64,000 nucleotides of DNA from Triatoma infestans (taxonomy: Eukaryota; Arthropoda; Insecta; Hemiptera; Reduviidae). Each line of letters begins with the position of its first letter. Positions within the stretch are counted from its first letter, which is position 1. Positions 1 through 11,103 of the stretch are shown here, one piece after another. Below the pieces are notes generated by a model. That model was not told where the DNA came from. It did not search any database and was given only the letters and a program-made list of their open reading frames with translations. A program made the translations under genes and the position numbers. The DNA lies in the NCBI GenBank assembly GCA_011037195.1, contig JAAEAF010001085.1, positions 269,460 through 333,459 on the forward strand, written 5' to 3'.

Positions 1-2536
1 AATTAAGTTACCATATGAGAATATAAGTTGTGGAACAACAAATGTAATTTTAACCTCCTATGAAATGAATTTAATTAACAATTTCTATAGGAATGTCCAA
101 TAGAAAGAATCAGAATGCATGGGCATATGGGTAAAGTACTGAAGACCATACCTCTTACGCTAGACTTCGGCTATTCAGCCACTCTACGTCGCATAGCCCA
201 TTTTAAAAAAGCGCCCTGGTGACTGATTACTTCGTTGAGGTGGATATCCAGAGAGCACGTGAGAACAATCTCGGATGCGAAAACTTCACTCCCTCACACC
301 TCTAGATAAAAGCAATCATTAACTTTCGAGTCATTGTTTTCTCTCCGCTTCTACACTAGATCATGGGTTCATTGAAAGAATTAAGAAAAATTAAAAAAGA
401 GAGAAGAAAGATGGAAAGGGAATAGTTTAATACTTTCAGTTCGCACTGAAGAAAGACAACTCTTAAGAAAGTCCATATCAATGAAGATTTCGATTTGTTT
501 TCTCTCACTTTTTTTCTGCCTCTTGGGTTATTGGCGTTCTTATCGTGGATGTTCTGCCAGGGTACTCAATAAAGAAACCTCTGGTATGAAATTTGAGTTA
601 GTCCAAAGAAATAGGGAGCGAGATGTCTGAATCACAGCACTTGGAAATTTATGCTTTACTCACCTCTTACGTCATTCTGGAGAGGACCACTACTGTTCTG
701 CCAGAGGAAATTTCTATGATATTAAACAAAGCTATTCATTTGCTTATACTTGTTTTGAAAAGTTATCACCATAAATACTATGATGGATAGTGTTGATTAT
801 ATAAAGACCGAATGAAATAACAAAATAAAAATTGTTAAGATATTAAAAAAGTTATTTTAGATCATTCTATGTTAAGAATTTGAAGCTTGAATGCAATGTA
901 AGGAAAATTTTGGAATATTGGTACATATTCAAAAATGAAGAATGACCTCATTTTCCCAGGTGATTATATTTTTATAATTATTTTTTCTATTTTTCTTCTA
1001 TTGAACTTCTATTTTAGAACAAAGCATTAATAACTGTGAAAAATTTGGATAACTTATAAATTAAATATTGTAAGATCATTAATCGGCATTACAATTCCTA
1101 ATGATTTCAAAGTATTCGCTTATTTTTTTTCATACCTTTCTTCTTCAAGGTTGAATATTTAATTTAAAAAATGTTACGCTTATCTCTATCGTAAACTTAT
1201 ATACCACAAACTACATACGAAGAAAAATAGTATTGACTCGCATTGTTTTTACTGTAGAAATCAACATCTGAACAATGTTAAAGTTTTAATAAATAAACAA
1301 TGTTTTAATACCTATCGGTAAAACGAGAAGGAAATATAATAAAATAAATTAACAATAAATGAAAAACTTATGGTTCTGTATGTTCCAAACAGCAAAAAAG
1401 AATCGTTGGGCTACACCTAATCATAGCATCTGCTTCACTCGGGCCGCTCGGTCATTATATTCTGTGAGAGAGAAATTAAGTTAATTTCTTAACATAGTAA
1501 CAAATTTACCAATTTTGAGGCCAATGCGTTGAGGGGACTGTTTAATAAAAATGCTTTTAATAAAATTAGATTTGAGACAGAGAAACACTGTTTAGATTTT
1601 AGTATAAAAAACCATCATTCTCATCTATAAAAAGGCAAGTTAAGTAATGATATGTTTTCATAGATATTAATACTTATGTAACTTATTTGGGTTAAGCTAA
1701 GCTCATCTTATTTTTATTGAATCTAAGTGATTTAAATAAGTGATTGGAACTAAACAATAGAAATGGTTACACATACTTCTTTTTAGATAATTTGTATGAT
1801 AGAGCGTCTTTTTAGAGAAATATAAATGTTTGAAAAACCGCTTTATTTTATCCTATTTTCATTAAAATTTACTCTTTCTCTAAAATCATTTATGGAAGTT
1901 TAATGAAATAACAAATTTTTGAAAAGAAGAGCGCAGGATTTTTTTAATTGCTTCTACCAATCAGAAATATGTTTTTGGGAATTTATCCGTCAGAGCATGC
2001 TATTTGTATTAATTTCGCACAGGTTTCGCATTTTCCTTTATCGTCATAGTTTGGTTCAAACAGAGAGTTGACTCAGGATGAAGAAGAACCCAGCACCTAT
2101 CAGAATTAATAAAATGAAATTTACCATGATCTATAAAATGTCACACATTATCCACTATTGAAAACTCCCATCCACTTTTCAAAAAATATGTTTCTTTGTT
2201 ATAATTTAAAAATTTTCTGGCAAAATACAAGAAAGACTTCATTATCTTCTATCAGTCAATGTTTATATTTTAGTACTGTGGTTATAAAATAAAAATATAA
2301 ATAAATACCTTTATCTTTCTGAGTTTTAGACTTGAAACATTTTATTATCAGAAATAAGTAATTTCATGTAGAAATTTATAGCTCTTCAACATTCATACAC
2401 TAAAATATATGGAAATGCTTCAATTTCAATATTCTTCCGTATATTTGTTTTTCTTTTCATTAACTTTCTAAAGGAAGCATATTTAAATAACCATAATATC
2501 AATGTTTTGGTGTTCGTTACGACGCTGTAGTCAATG
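1..2536. other. AT-rich region, no recognisable feature
   Basis: No frame with a recognisable protein, no RNA gene and no clear repeat family was seen. Homopolymer runs of A and T are frequent. A fully unique host intergenic sequence or very old repeats would look the same. Confidence 0.6.
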
Positions 2537-2583
2537 TTGTAAAATAGATGTTGAGGTTCAGTCATAAAAAAAAAAAACTCTTT

Positions 2584-2640
2584 TTAAATTTTCACCGACG
2601 TTTCGGCAAATTTATTGCCTTCTTCAGGGTAAAAATTTCT
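2584..2640 (-). ncRNA. Hammerhead ribozyme motif, PLE type, intact core
   Basis: Read on the minus strand: a stem I strand ending in UUUUUACC, core CUGAAGA (2621-2627), a stem II hairpin GGCAA...UUGCC, then GAAA, a 4-nt ACGU palindrome as stem III, C17, and GGUGAAAA to close stem I. Stem I can form about 11 pairs, one of them G-U. Self-cleavage would fall between 2597 and 2596. One extra A lies between the core and stem II. The tiny palindromic stem III means a single molecule is unlikely to be stable; the reported PLE hammerheads with this layout are proposed to act as dimers. Activity is not shown by sequence alone. Confidence 0.8.
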
Positions 2641-2843
2641 TGTTGGAACCTCTTAAGAACCATAGTTTAACTTGTGATATATCATCACCAAGTGTTGTCT
2701 TAACGCATGTGTTCACAAACTGGTAATATAACCAGTTAACTGTATTCTTCAAACTTGGACCCATTTAATAATAATTTATCATAATCAACACTTGGTGATG
2801 GTATATCAGAAGTTAAACTATAGTTTTTAAGAAATTCTAACGA

Positions 2844-2897
2844 AAAATTTTTACTCTGAAGAAGGCAATAAATTTGCCTAAACGTCGGTGAAAATTT
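2844..2897 (+). ncRNA. Decayed hammerhead motif (partner arm)
   Basis: Same motif as the minus-strand copy in the opposite arm: CUGAAGA at 2856-2862, stem II GGCAA...UUGCC, ACGUC and GGUGAAAAUUU. The invariant GAAA after stem II reads UAAA, so the catalytic core is broken. Probably inactive. Confidence 0.7.
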
Positions 2898-3743
2898 AAA
2901 AGGAGTTTTTTTATGTCCGAACCTCAACATCTATTTTACAATAATATGAATACTTTAAGAATGTATTGCCAATTTCGATGTCTCTAATGTCAATTTATTC
3001 TATTTAAATTAACAATTGTAAAATTCAGTTTTTTCCAGACATATAGTACAGAAAATTGCAAAATTTCTTTCTTTGTTAACAAATGTTGATAGGTATGTCC
3101 AAATTTATCAATACTCACTGTCCCAATGCGATCTATCAACATTACATTCCACCATGTGCATTATAAAAGAAAACGTACATTTTTATAATAAATTCTATAA
3201 ATAAAAGAAACAGATTAAGAAATACTTATTATCTTGATTTTTTGTTTACTTATATTCTCATTATCTAAATGTTACTGTAGCTCTATTTAATTTTAATTCT
3301 TTGTTTCTCAAGTTAACTCAACATTTTCATTTATTTCACTTTTATCTTGCTTATTTAATTCTTACCTCTTATTATGATCTAATATGTTTTATTTGACAAA
3401 ATTAATTAAATGTAATTTGTTAAATTGGAGGAAAAAGAAAATGGCACAAATAAAGAATACACTTTTCTTTCCTTGTTTCCTTTTACTTTTCTGGTCTTAT
3501 TTTATATACGTTTGTTTAATGTTTCTTTTGCTGTTATAAGTTAATTTCTGTAATAGCAGCTTAATTAATTTAATACCAACTCTGTTTGTGCAGGTTATAT
3601 TATCTTAGGGAATAAATTTTCAATCATCCATAAATCACTTTTCTTCTATTCTGATAAACAGTGAATGCATGGTTGTTGTGATTGGGCTCGCAAAGCTGGA
3701 AAGCGTCAGAGATATTTTCCGTGATAGCCTGCTTCTTTTTGTG

Positions 3744-3783
3744 GTCATCGACCGGTTTCGGGGGTTCGCCCATCATCAGGATG
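3744..3783 (-). ncRNA. Hammerhead ribozyme motif, intact core
   Basis: On the minus strand: CAUC, core CUGAUGA (3773-3779), U, stem II GGGCGAACCCCC (GGG/CCC pairs), GAAA, palindrome ACCGGU with C17 at 3750, then GAUG pairing with the leading CAUC. All invariant core positions are present. Predicted cleavage is between 3750 and 3749. Confidence 0.8.
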
Positions 3784-3910
3784 TTTTATCAAAACAGTGT
3801 GATAATATAGACTTGCAAATTTAGATTGTAAATAAAGAGCAAGTGCAAATGAAGAGTGTATGAACTAAATTTGCTCTGTGCAATTCTATTTTATTACACT
3901 GTTTTGACAA

Positions 3911-3950
3911 CATCCTGATGATGGGTGAACGCCCGAAACAGGTCGATGAC
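3911..3950 (+). ncRNA. Hammerhead ribozyme motif, intact core
   Basis: On the plus strand: CAUC (3911-3914), CUGAUGA (3915-3921), U, stem II GGGUGAACGCCC, GAAA (3935-3938), CAGGUC, then GAUG (3945-3948) complementary to the first CAUC. The stem III block is ACAGGU rather than the palindrome ACCGGU seen in sister copies, so dimer pairing would carry a mismatch. Predicted cleavage is between 3944 and 3945. Confidence 0.75.
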
Positions 3951-4065
3951 CACAAAAAGAAGCAGGCTATCACGGAAAATATCTCTGATGAAGATGACAT
4001 GCATATTTACTTATAGATTCTTTTGAAATAATAATAAAAATTCTTAACCGATCTATTAATAACTG

Positions 4066-4390
4066 CAGGAGATCTCGAGGCGCGGTCAATAAAAATGACA
4101 CTTTTTTAAAAAGTTTTCTACAAATTTATTGTCTTCTTGCACTGAAATGATGATGATTTCTGATGATGGAGCTCATTACATAAGCAACTCTTTCTGTCAT
4201 ATCAAGTTTTGATTATTATATACTTTATTGTTTAGAGCGTTTAATGAAAATTATATGTAACCCCGATTAACATTTTTTTTTATTTTATCCCTGAAGAAGA
4301 CAATAAATTTGTCGAAATGTTAGAAAAGTTTTAAAAAAAGTGTAATTTTTATTGGCCGCTCCTCGAGATCTCCTCCAGTTATTCTATTGA
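4066..4390. mobile_element. Inverted-repeat element with decayed hammerheads (family 2)
   Basis: Left arm 4066-4140 and right arm about 4288-4380 are inverted: both carry a gagatctcgag block at the outer end and a caataaattt block at the inner end. The right arm keeps CUGAAGA, a GACAA...UUGUC stem II and GAAA, but the following block is AUGUU and stem I pairing is poor. The left arm has lost the core. Confidence 0.65.
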
Positions 4391-4555
4391 AATATTAATT
4401 ACTTTCTTTTTTTTTTTTAATTATTAAAATTGAATCATGAAGGTAGTTTTCCTTTTTTATTGTAAAAATAAGAATTTCTTAAATCTGTTAAAATAATGCA
4501 ACAGCGTCTACAATCAGCAATCCAATTAATTTTTTTTCTTAAAAAAATGGCTCCT

Positions 4556-4665
4556 CTTATCGCAAGAGTTAACAAAGTGGTAATATTCTATTTAACTGTA
4601 TTCTTCATAAAAGTTTCAAATCTCAAGCCATATTCAACACACACATGGACCCACTTAATAATATA
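4556..4665 (+). repeat. Fragment of family-2 dyad spacer
   Basis: Resembles the spacer of the element at 2537-2942: it shares the order of a tggtaatat block, taactgtattcttca and a ggaccca-cttaataat block. No ribozyme core is present. Confidence 0.5.
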
Positions 4666-4669
4666 AATA

Positions 4670-5516
4670 AAATTATTGTGTGAAAATGGGAATATAAGCA
4701 AAAGAATAACATGTCTCAAAAAATGATGGAATGCGATTTTCAGATTAAGCAAATACGATATAATTCAATGTTAAGTTAGGAAATTTTGTCTTGGCTTAAG
4801 TAGGAAATTATGTTTTGGCTAGGAATATTATTATTAAAAAAGAAATCTCCTGCAAAACACCCACACGACCTTCAATTACTGCAATTTATAAAAGTTCTAA
4901 ATGACAAATTTTTTAAAAACTTCGAAATTTTAAGGAATATTAAGTTGCCTTTTATACGAAATAGCTGGGTGATCACCCACAATTAGAAGACCATCTAATG
5001 ATGGAACTTTAGACGGTATCGTCACGCCTAGAACTGGCATAGAAGGATGATTCCAAAGGGGAGCACAATAATTGATTTAAAATGTTTCATTCAATTATTA
5101 CTTTACTCAAAGCAAAAATAATAGAACAAAAAATATATATCTTGCTAAGACCAGAGAAAGTCTTTTACAGAAAAATGTATTTTTTAATGTTGCTCTACTA
5201 TTATTTCAGCACCATTATTTCATCAGGCTAATGTTGGAAACCATCATATAAAATTATATATATATCAATATATATGCTTTAGCTCTATTATAAAACGTTA
5301 AGCACATCAACTTAGTCTGAGTGCGCAGTCATATACATATTTAACAAACTAAATATAATCATAAATATTAATAGAGTGCTGGGAAATCTATTTAGTTCAA
5401 ATGAGGACTCTTATCACATGTTTTTGTTTGTTCATTGCATAAACTATTTCAAAATAGATACTTGGAAAAGGATAAGTCTTCATTAATTCATGGTTTGTTG
5501 TTTGTAGATTTCGGAT
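4670..5516. other. AT-rich region, nothing recognised
   Basis: No coding potential, RNA gene or repeat family was recognised here. Confidence 0.5.
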
Positions 5517-5525
5517 AGAAGTGTA

Positions 5526-5761
5526 ATTTTTTTTTTTTTAAATTTAAGGCGCGTCAACATCTATATTCATTAGCGCCCGGAGCCTTTTCAGTGCACTGCC
5601 GGCCTCCGGAACTGTTCTCTTGCTACAGACAACACTGTCCATCACCGAAAAGTGAGCTGTAGAGGCTCCTAGGAAGAATCTAAGGATAGCACTGGACTCG
5701 AACCCGGGACCTCCGCGTGGGAATCCAATGCACTAACCACTTAGCTAATCCCTCCCCTGAG
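5526..5761 (-). mobile_element. tRNA-derived SINE, copy 1
   Basis: Minus-strand copy of the SINE family in this window. The right end is the tRNA-like head (RNA polymerase III A box in ttagctaatccc complement, B box gggttcgagtcc) and the left end is an A-rich tail (T run on plus). AGAAGTGTA repeats flank it at 5517-5525 and 5762-5770, consistent with a target duplication. Confidence 0.85.
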
Positions 5762-5869
5762 AGAAGTGTAGTGTTTATAAATTCGTGATCAACAACAGAA
5801 TATTCACTATTGTATGAATAATGAAATATTAATGAATACACATATTAAGAGTTATAACTTTTATTGGCA

Positions 5870-6480
5870 ATATTTTTCCGCTTAAAGAGGGTTTTTAGTG
5901 GAGGGGTGGGGTTATGTTTTCTCTAAAACGCAATCTTAATTTATTTTACAATTCTACATCCAAACTTCTTAATAAACAATATTAATTAGAAATAGATTGC
6001 CAAAATTCCGAGTTTCAAGTAAATGAGTAAACCGGAAATGCGTTTTTACTAAACAGTTTTTTAGTTTTCTCATTTTTTTCATAAAAATACCGACGAATCT
6101 CATTAAATTTGACACACTAACTATAAATAAAAAGTTGTAACACTTTTGTTTGAATTTTTTTCCGAGAAATTCATAAAGACGTTTCATGGGAGAAGGTTAT
6201 ACTTTCTTCAAAAAAGTTATTTTATTAAGTTTAGATTGTCCCATTTTTATAAAATTGAAGACAAAATAAACATTCAGTAAAAATTATTAGCTTGAAGAAA
6301 ATTTGTCCATTACAATTTTATGTGCAGTAAAAGAAAGTTATGTGCGTGTTTCATATCAGATTTTTGTTGATAAAAGGAAGTAGGGAAGTTTCGAAATTGA
6401 ACTTTCACCGGAATACACGTTTTCATTGAGGTCCTCTGAGTTCCAAAAAGTCTTTTTTAGACTTAGTGTTTTGGATATAA
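5870..6480 (+). repeat. FB family repeat, degraded fragments
   Basis: Carries FB landmarks in order: a gggaggggtggggtta-like block, the attaattagaaatag block, a ccggaa-tgcgtttttact block, then agagaaagt-like and cacatcagattttt blocks. A second fragment starts near 6370 with the outer-end block (ttgaactttcaccggaa). Confidence 0.65.
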
Positions 6481-6805
6481 TCAGGGAATCCGACAGGAAA
6501 TTTTTTGGACAGAAATCCCTCAACACTTTACAGTACTATTTGATTGAATGATTTTATTCGTGAACATCTCCATCAGTTTTCATTAAACTGGTATGCGTGT
6601 ATAGACGCATATAGATGTTTCAATTGAAACATTTTTCTGATAACATTTATTTTAAAGTGAAGTTAATTGGCTTCCCACTAATGTGGCATCCATGGAATAT
6701 TAATGAGAATTAAATATGTTCCAAAAATTATAGTTTGAATCGAATTTCCTAAAGGGCTTTTACTCCGAGTTTCTCGTTAGCGATATCAGCAGGTTTTTTT
6801 ATTAC

Positions 6806-6857
6806 TGGTGTACTAATATAAAGATTTACCTTGGTGTACTAATATAAAGATTTACCT
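6806..6857 (+). repeat. 26-bp tandem duplication
   Basis: Two perfect copies of a 26-bp unit beginning tggtgtactaatataaag, at 6806-6831 and 6832-6857. A recent local duplication. Confidence 0.9.
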
Positions 6858-7654
6858 ATCACTTTTGTTTGAAACATTTTTACCTGTAAAAAGTGATTTT
6901 CTTTAGGCGTTAGTAATTATGCCATTTTGATAAATGTAAATACCCCTTATGCCTTATATATTAATATTGAAGGTAAATAAGAATTTGATCAAAATTCAAA
7001 GTTCAAGAAAATTTACCATTTAGAACTGTGAGAATGGCACATTGCTCTTTCACCGACCCCAAGCTTTCAGAAATGCTTGGACATACGTCCGGGTAAGGCC
7101 TACTTAAAAAATGATATGCCTTTTTATTTTTATTAAAAACCAGTAAATCTCTTAGAAAGTGAATAATAAAAACGTTGCAAATAAATAAATTTGGTACCCA
7201 CCTGATCAAAAAAAATTGAATCTTCAGCGATTCAGAGATTTGACTACAGCATTCCAGATGCTGGTTTTCAATGAACTTGCACAGGAAAAAAGCTCTTCTT
7301 TACTTGGAAGTTGCTTATCATACTAATCACTCACGATACATCAAGTTTCTCATACAGAAAACTAGTAAATTTATTTTTTACAACTTTAATTCCAATTAAT
7401 TATTTCTAATGTTATTTAAATAAATGTGAAACAAGTCAATATCGTCTTCTTTCTAGGCATTTTAAATCAGAAATCTCTGAGAAGGCAGATCTAGGCTTAG
7501 CGTAGAGGACTTTTTTTGCTCGTTAATTTTTTGCTAAGGCTATATTCCCAGTAGCTAACTGGTTTTATTCTGAAAAATCATAGTATTTCATAACATGAAC
7601 TTGAGCCTAAAATATATTTCTGTATATCAATCGATCTTTAAGGTTCGATAAGAT

Positions 7655-7835
7655 CTCGTTTTTTTTTACTTCTCTTACTAGAGTAGCAAGAGGAAGTATT
7701 GCGATCACGCCAGATTTTCGAAATTGAGTTTTCACAGGAAATACATGTTTTGAGGACTCCTGAGTACGAGAAAAATACGTTTTTTGGGGAAAGTGTTTCA
7801 AATAAAAGTAATACGTCATCTATGAACTCAGCATA
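7655..7835 (+). repeat. FB family repeat, outer end
   Basis: Begins with the acttctcttact ... gtaagaggaagtattgcgatc terminus and continues with the ttgagttttcac-ggaaatacatg block. Only the outer part is present; it joins a caaataaaagt block out of order. Confidence 0.7.
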
Positions 7836-7953
7836 CATTTAAAAAATATCGTTATAGTCGTTTTCGATAAAATTCCAAAAAACTCAAACATCAATTCGTG
7901 TTTTTATTTCCGTTATTTTGGTAATTTTTGTTTTATCACATTAGAAGAAAAAA

Positions 7954-8134
7954 TGTAATATAGTAATAAACTATAAACCACTATAAATATATTATTAATA
8001 CACCATTTAGGTAGTAAACACAATCTTGTGAATTACTTTTATTATTCCCACTTACACATATACAACAAGTCACATTCTACTCTCTCTATATAGGAAGGTT
8101 ACTCCTTGCTATAATCGATATACAGGACACTACA
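7954..8134 (-). mobile_element. 3' LTR of Ty3/gypsy element
   Basis: 181 bp, starting tgtaatatag and ending gacactaca on plus, so on the coding (minus) strand it runs TGTAGTG...ATTACA with TG/CA ends. It matches the split LTR at 12352-13269 with a handful of substitutions and small indels. No target-site duplication of the whole element was evident. Confidence 0.85.
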
Positions 8135-8149
8135 TCTCTTTTTTTCTTC
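8135..8149 (-). other. Polypurine tract of gypsy element
   Basis: The minus strand reads GAAGAAAAAAAGAGA directly before the 3' LTR, the expected position for plus-strand DNA priming. Confidence 0.75.
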
Positions 8150-8318
8150 AAAGAAAACAAAACCTTTTGGTTTCTTAATCTAGCTTAGCAGACAAACTTT
8201 AAACAGATTACCTCAAGTAGTACAATATACTACAACCAATCAAAATATTTTAGACACTTTCATTTGAACGAAATTAACAAAATAAACTCATTAAAACTAT
8301 AAGAAAATTTCAAATAAA

Positions 8319-8570
8319 TCATGCCATAATAAAATCTTTAAATTTTCCTGGCGGTCTAATTATTCTTTTAGGTCTTCCTACTTCCTTACCCTCTTCTCCA
8401 TGTGGAACTGTTATAACGTCTGGAAGACTGTTGTTATGAATGTTGCCTTCATTTAATATAACATACTTTTGATTCTTGTTCATCACACTCCCTAGCAAGT
8501 TGTTTAAAAAATGAACTATTGCGTATGAGTCGCTGTCCATCATGGGATTCAACTGTGACCACAGGACCAC
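8319..8570 (-). pseudogene. Gypsy pol C-terminal tail
   Basis: An 83-codon open frame downstream of integrase on the same strand. It ends in a basic stretch and motif (RPKRIIRPPGKFKDFIM) typical of the very C-terminus of gypsy integrases. It is separated from the integrase core by frame breaks and a 75-bp tandem duplication, so it is no longer joined to the rest of pol. Confidence 0.65.
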
Positions 8571-8600
8571 TCTTTTTCACCACTTTGTTGGACTGGCATG

Positions 8601-8751
8601 GAATGTCGACTGCATCTTATTTGTGGTAAAATCTCTTTTCCTTAACACTTCATCCCCAATCTTCAAACTACTTGGGGAATGTCGACTGCATCTTATTTGT
8701 GGTAAAATCTCTTTTCCTTAACACTTCATCCCCAATCTTCAAACTACTTGG
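8601..8751 (-). repeat. 75-76-bp tandem duplication inside gypsy pol
   Basis: The block beginning gaatgtcgactgcatcttat occurs at 8601 and again at 8677 with no difference seen over about 75 bp. It is a secondary duplication in the integrase C-terminal region and adds to the disruption of the reading frame. Confidence 0.9.
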
Positions 8752-8823
8752 TGTTGCTCGTCTTCTTGCATCACTATACAGTTTTCCTTTAAATTTCTGA
8801 AATTGATCTTTGTCTTTAACCTC

Positions 8824-9063
8824 TTATTTAGGTTTTAGTTCTCTATTTAAAGAAGGGATTTTCTTCTTAATTTTCCTACTGAAGAACAATTCAGCTGGAG
8901 AGACTCCACTGGTGGAATGTGGAGTAACACGATATTGGAATAAATATCTTAATAATTCTTTCTTCCAGTCAGACATATTCTGCTGGGCAATTTGGATAAT
9001 TTTATTGATATTCCTGTTACATCTCTCGACCTGTCCATTCGCTTGTGGCCAATAAGGCGGCAC
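8824..9063 (-). pseudogene. Gypsy integrase, second half of core
   Basis: A 79-residue frame with the integrase signature YWPQANGQVERCNR, including the catalytic glutamate of the D,D(35)E triad, followed by the helix region common to gypsy integrases (YRVTPHSTSGVSPAEL). The N-terminal catalytic aspartates lie in the next fragment upstream (9117-9425); a frame change between 9063 and 9117 separates them. Confidence 0.85.
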
Positions 9064-9116
9064 ATAGAAAAGTTTAATATTGTGAAAATCACAAAATTGT
9101 CTAAAATCTTCACTAG

Positions 9117-9425
9117 TTAGTTGCGAACATTATCCAAAGTTATAGAAACCGGAAATCCATATCTGTAAAAAATAGGTTCCAACTTTCCAATAATCTTATC
9201 TGTACTGATCGATGACATGACTTCAATTTCAAGGAATCTACTGTAGTAATCGGTAATTACCAAGAGATGGATACCGTTAATCAAAGGTCCTTTGAAATCA
9301 ATTGCTATTTGCTCCCACGGCCCTTCAGGTAGCTCCCGTCTCTTCATCGGATCTGGTTTCAAGTTAGTGCTGACAACCTGACAATCAAAGCATGTAGCTA
9401 CCTTTTTTCCACTTGAATTTCCCAT
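9117..9425 (-). pseudogene. Gypsy integrase, first half of core
   Basis: Carries the first two catalytic aspartates of a retroviral-type integrase: one in IAIDFKGPL with following VITDYYSRFLE, and one in ITLDN near the end. These domains would join element cDNA to host DNA. The frame stops just after the second aspartate, and the glutamate half lies in a different frame (8824-9063), so the enzyme is broken. Confidence 0.85.
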
Positions 9426-9431
9426 TTTTGG

Positions 9432-9671
9432 TCACCACACTTTTAAACGTAACCTCCTTTTCATGGCAGTCATACTACGATGTCCTTCATGAGCTAACTC
9501 TAAAATCCTTTCCCTTAATGTCCTAAGGACAACGATTTTACTACCTCGGAAAATTATTTCATTATATTCAGTGAGCTCCTCCTGTATGCATTCATATTCT
9601 CGAAGATCTTGCGGCATTAGACATTTCTTTACATAGCCAAATTCTTGGTCCTTATTTGACTCATCCATCAT
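9432..9671 (-). pseudogene. Gypsy RNase H to integrase linker, zinc-binding region
   Basis: A 79-residue minus-strand frame upstream of the integrase core. It contains the LRERILELAHEGHRSM block, which matches the histidine part of the integrase HHCC zinc-binding domain; the cysteine pair (CFDC) lies in the next frame at 9117-9425. A frame break lies between the two parts. Confidence 0.75.
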
Positions 9672-9882
9672 TTCTTTTAAAGATATGGCATAGCTGCAGT
9701 CATAATGCTATACAAATATAAATTTGTATCCTTCCGAATGTGTTGGCATCCTCTCTGATTGGACAAAGTGGTGACAACGGGTCAGCGAGATTTCTCTTTC
9801 CTTGAATATACTTTACTATGAAATTATATGATTGAAGTCTAAGCATCGATTCATGCACATGGTTTAGATGCTGGTCCAGAAA

Positions 9883-10407
9883 TTACTTGTAAGGGTTTAT
9901 GATCAGATAATAACATAATGACCTCCCATAGAGATATGAGTGAAAACGTTCCACTGCCCACACAAGAGCTAAGGCTTCCTTTTCTGTTTGGGAATAACGC
10001 TTTTCTTGTTCGCTCAAACTTTTGCTAGAATAACGCACCACTTCCTTACCGTTTGGTCCTTTTTGTAGAAGAATTGCTCCTAAACCAACTGGGCTGGCAT
10101 CTGCCATCACTTCCAAGTCATAATTTGGGTTATAATATGCCAACGTCTTAGAAGTAGCTAACATAGCCTTCAGTTTTTGTAACGCAGATTGCTGTTCCTG
10201 TCCAAAAACGAATTCCGTATTTCCTTTAAATAAACGTCTTAATGGTTCTGTTAGGGTTCCTAAATTTGGAATATATTGTCTAACAAATGTTACTAACCCC
10301 AAAAAACTTTTTTGCTCACTTGTCGAAGTAGGTTCTCTGAAGTTCCGTACAGCTTCAACCTTATCATCCCTAGGCTGGATACCATGTTTCGAAAGTTTAT
10401 GGACCAA
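9883..10407 (-). pseudogene. Gypsy RT thumb/connection plus RNase H
   Basis: The longest undamaged piece of the element, 174 residues. The first part matches the region after the RT active site (HGIQPRDDKVEAV, FLGLVTFVRQYIP, LTEPLRRL). The second part is the start of RNase H, with ADASPVGLGAIL holding its first catalytic aspartate, then YSSKSLSEQEKRYSQTEKEALA with a catalytic glutamate. The frame ends at a stop inside RNase H after the YGR block. Confidence 0.9.
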
Positions 10408-11100
10408 GAATACTATTTCTGTTTGATTAAATTTGCACTTACTTTTATTAATTGAAATCCTTTCCCTTCAAGAACAGTTAGGACCTTTTTCACACGATTT
10501 TGTAACATTTCTCTATTAGAACTATATACACAAATGTCATCCAATAAAATACAAACTCCCTCACAGTCCTTTAATGTTTGTTCCATAGTTTTTTGGAATC
10601 TTTCCGGTGCGCAACTTAATCCAAAAGGAAATCTTTTGAACCTGAATAACCCTTTTGATGTCTGAAAGGCGTAATTGGTCTACTTTGCGGTTCTAACTAC
10701 TGATGGTAAGCAGATCTCAAATCCAAAAGAGTATTTATACGGCTTCCCGCAAGTTGTGGCAGAAAATCATCAATCGTGGGTATAGAGTGTTTTTCAATTA
10801 GAAAAGCTGGTTTACCATTCTGAAATCGACACACAATCGTATTTCTCCATTAGGCTTGGCTACAGAGACAACTTGGGAACACCAAGGTGAATACTCTTTT
10901 ACCGGCTCAATAATGTCCATCGCAAGAAGCTCATCAATTTTTTCTTCCACTTGTCTGCGAATAGAAGCTGGTACTCACCTATACGGTTGCTGAATGGGTG
11001 TTGCATCTGGTTTTATGGGTATTGTAATTTTAATATCCTTTACTTTATTCAACGGAATCACTTCTTTTCTAACCCTATTTACTCCTGCATTTAATCCAAC
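10408..11100 (-). pseudogene. Gypsy reverse transcriptase, broken
   Basis: Read in pieces on the minus strand: the EEKIDELLAMDIIEP entry block, then GEIRLCVDFRMVNQ (first catalytic aspartate region), FPFGLSCAPERFQK, and LLDDICVYSSN, the expected site of the active-site aspartate pair (usually YxDD; here L-L-D-D). Several in-frame stops and at least one frameshift interrupt it, one stop immediately after the protease. Order protease-RT-RNase H-integrase is diagnostic of Ty3/gypsy rather than Ty1/copia. Confidence 0.85.
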
Positions 11101-11103
11101 TTT

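Larger units (their letters stand above)
2537..2942. mobile_element. Inverted-repeat element with hammerhead motifs (family 2)
   Basis: Two imperfect inverted arms, about 2537-2700 and 2785-2942, surround a spacer of about 85 bp. The outer ends read as the same sequence on opposite strands (ttgtaaaatagatgttgagg and its complement), and the inner parts match through the caccaagtgttg block. Each arm carries a hammerhead-type motif, intact on the minus strand and damaged on the plus strand. The spacer is related to 4556-4665, so that stretch is a further fragment of the family. No target duplication was recognised. The best interpretation is a non-autonomous element related to Penelope-like elements. 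Confidence 0.75.
3671..4010. mobile_element. Hammerhead dyad element (family 1), copy 1
   Basis: Left arm about 3671-3830 and right arm about 3884-4010 are inverted repeats of each other, separated by an AT-rich spacer. The arms contain the family block ending in ...gcaggctatcacggaaaat...ctctgatg and its complement. Both arms carry hammerhead motifs. An ATGCAT block occurs just outside both ends, but I could not define a clean target duplication. Confidence 0.75.
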
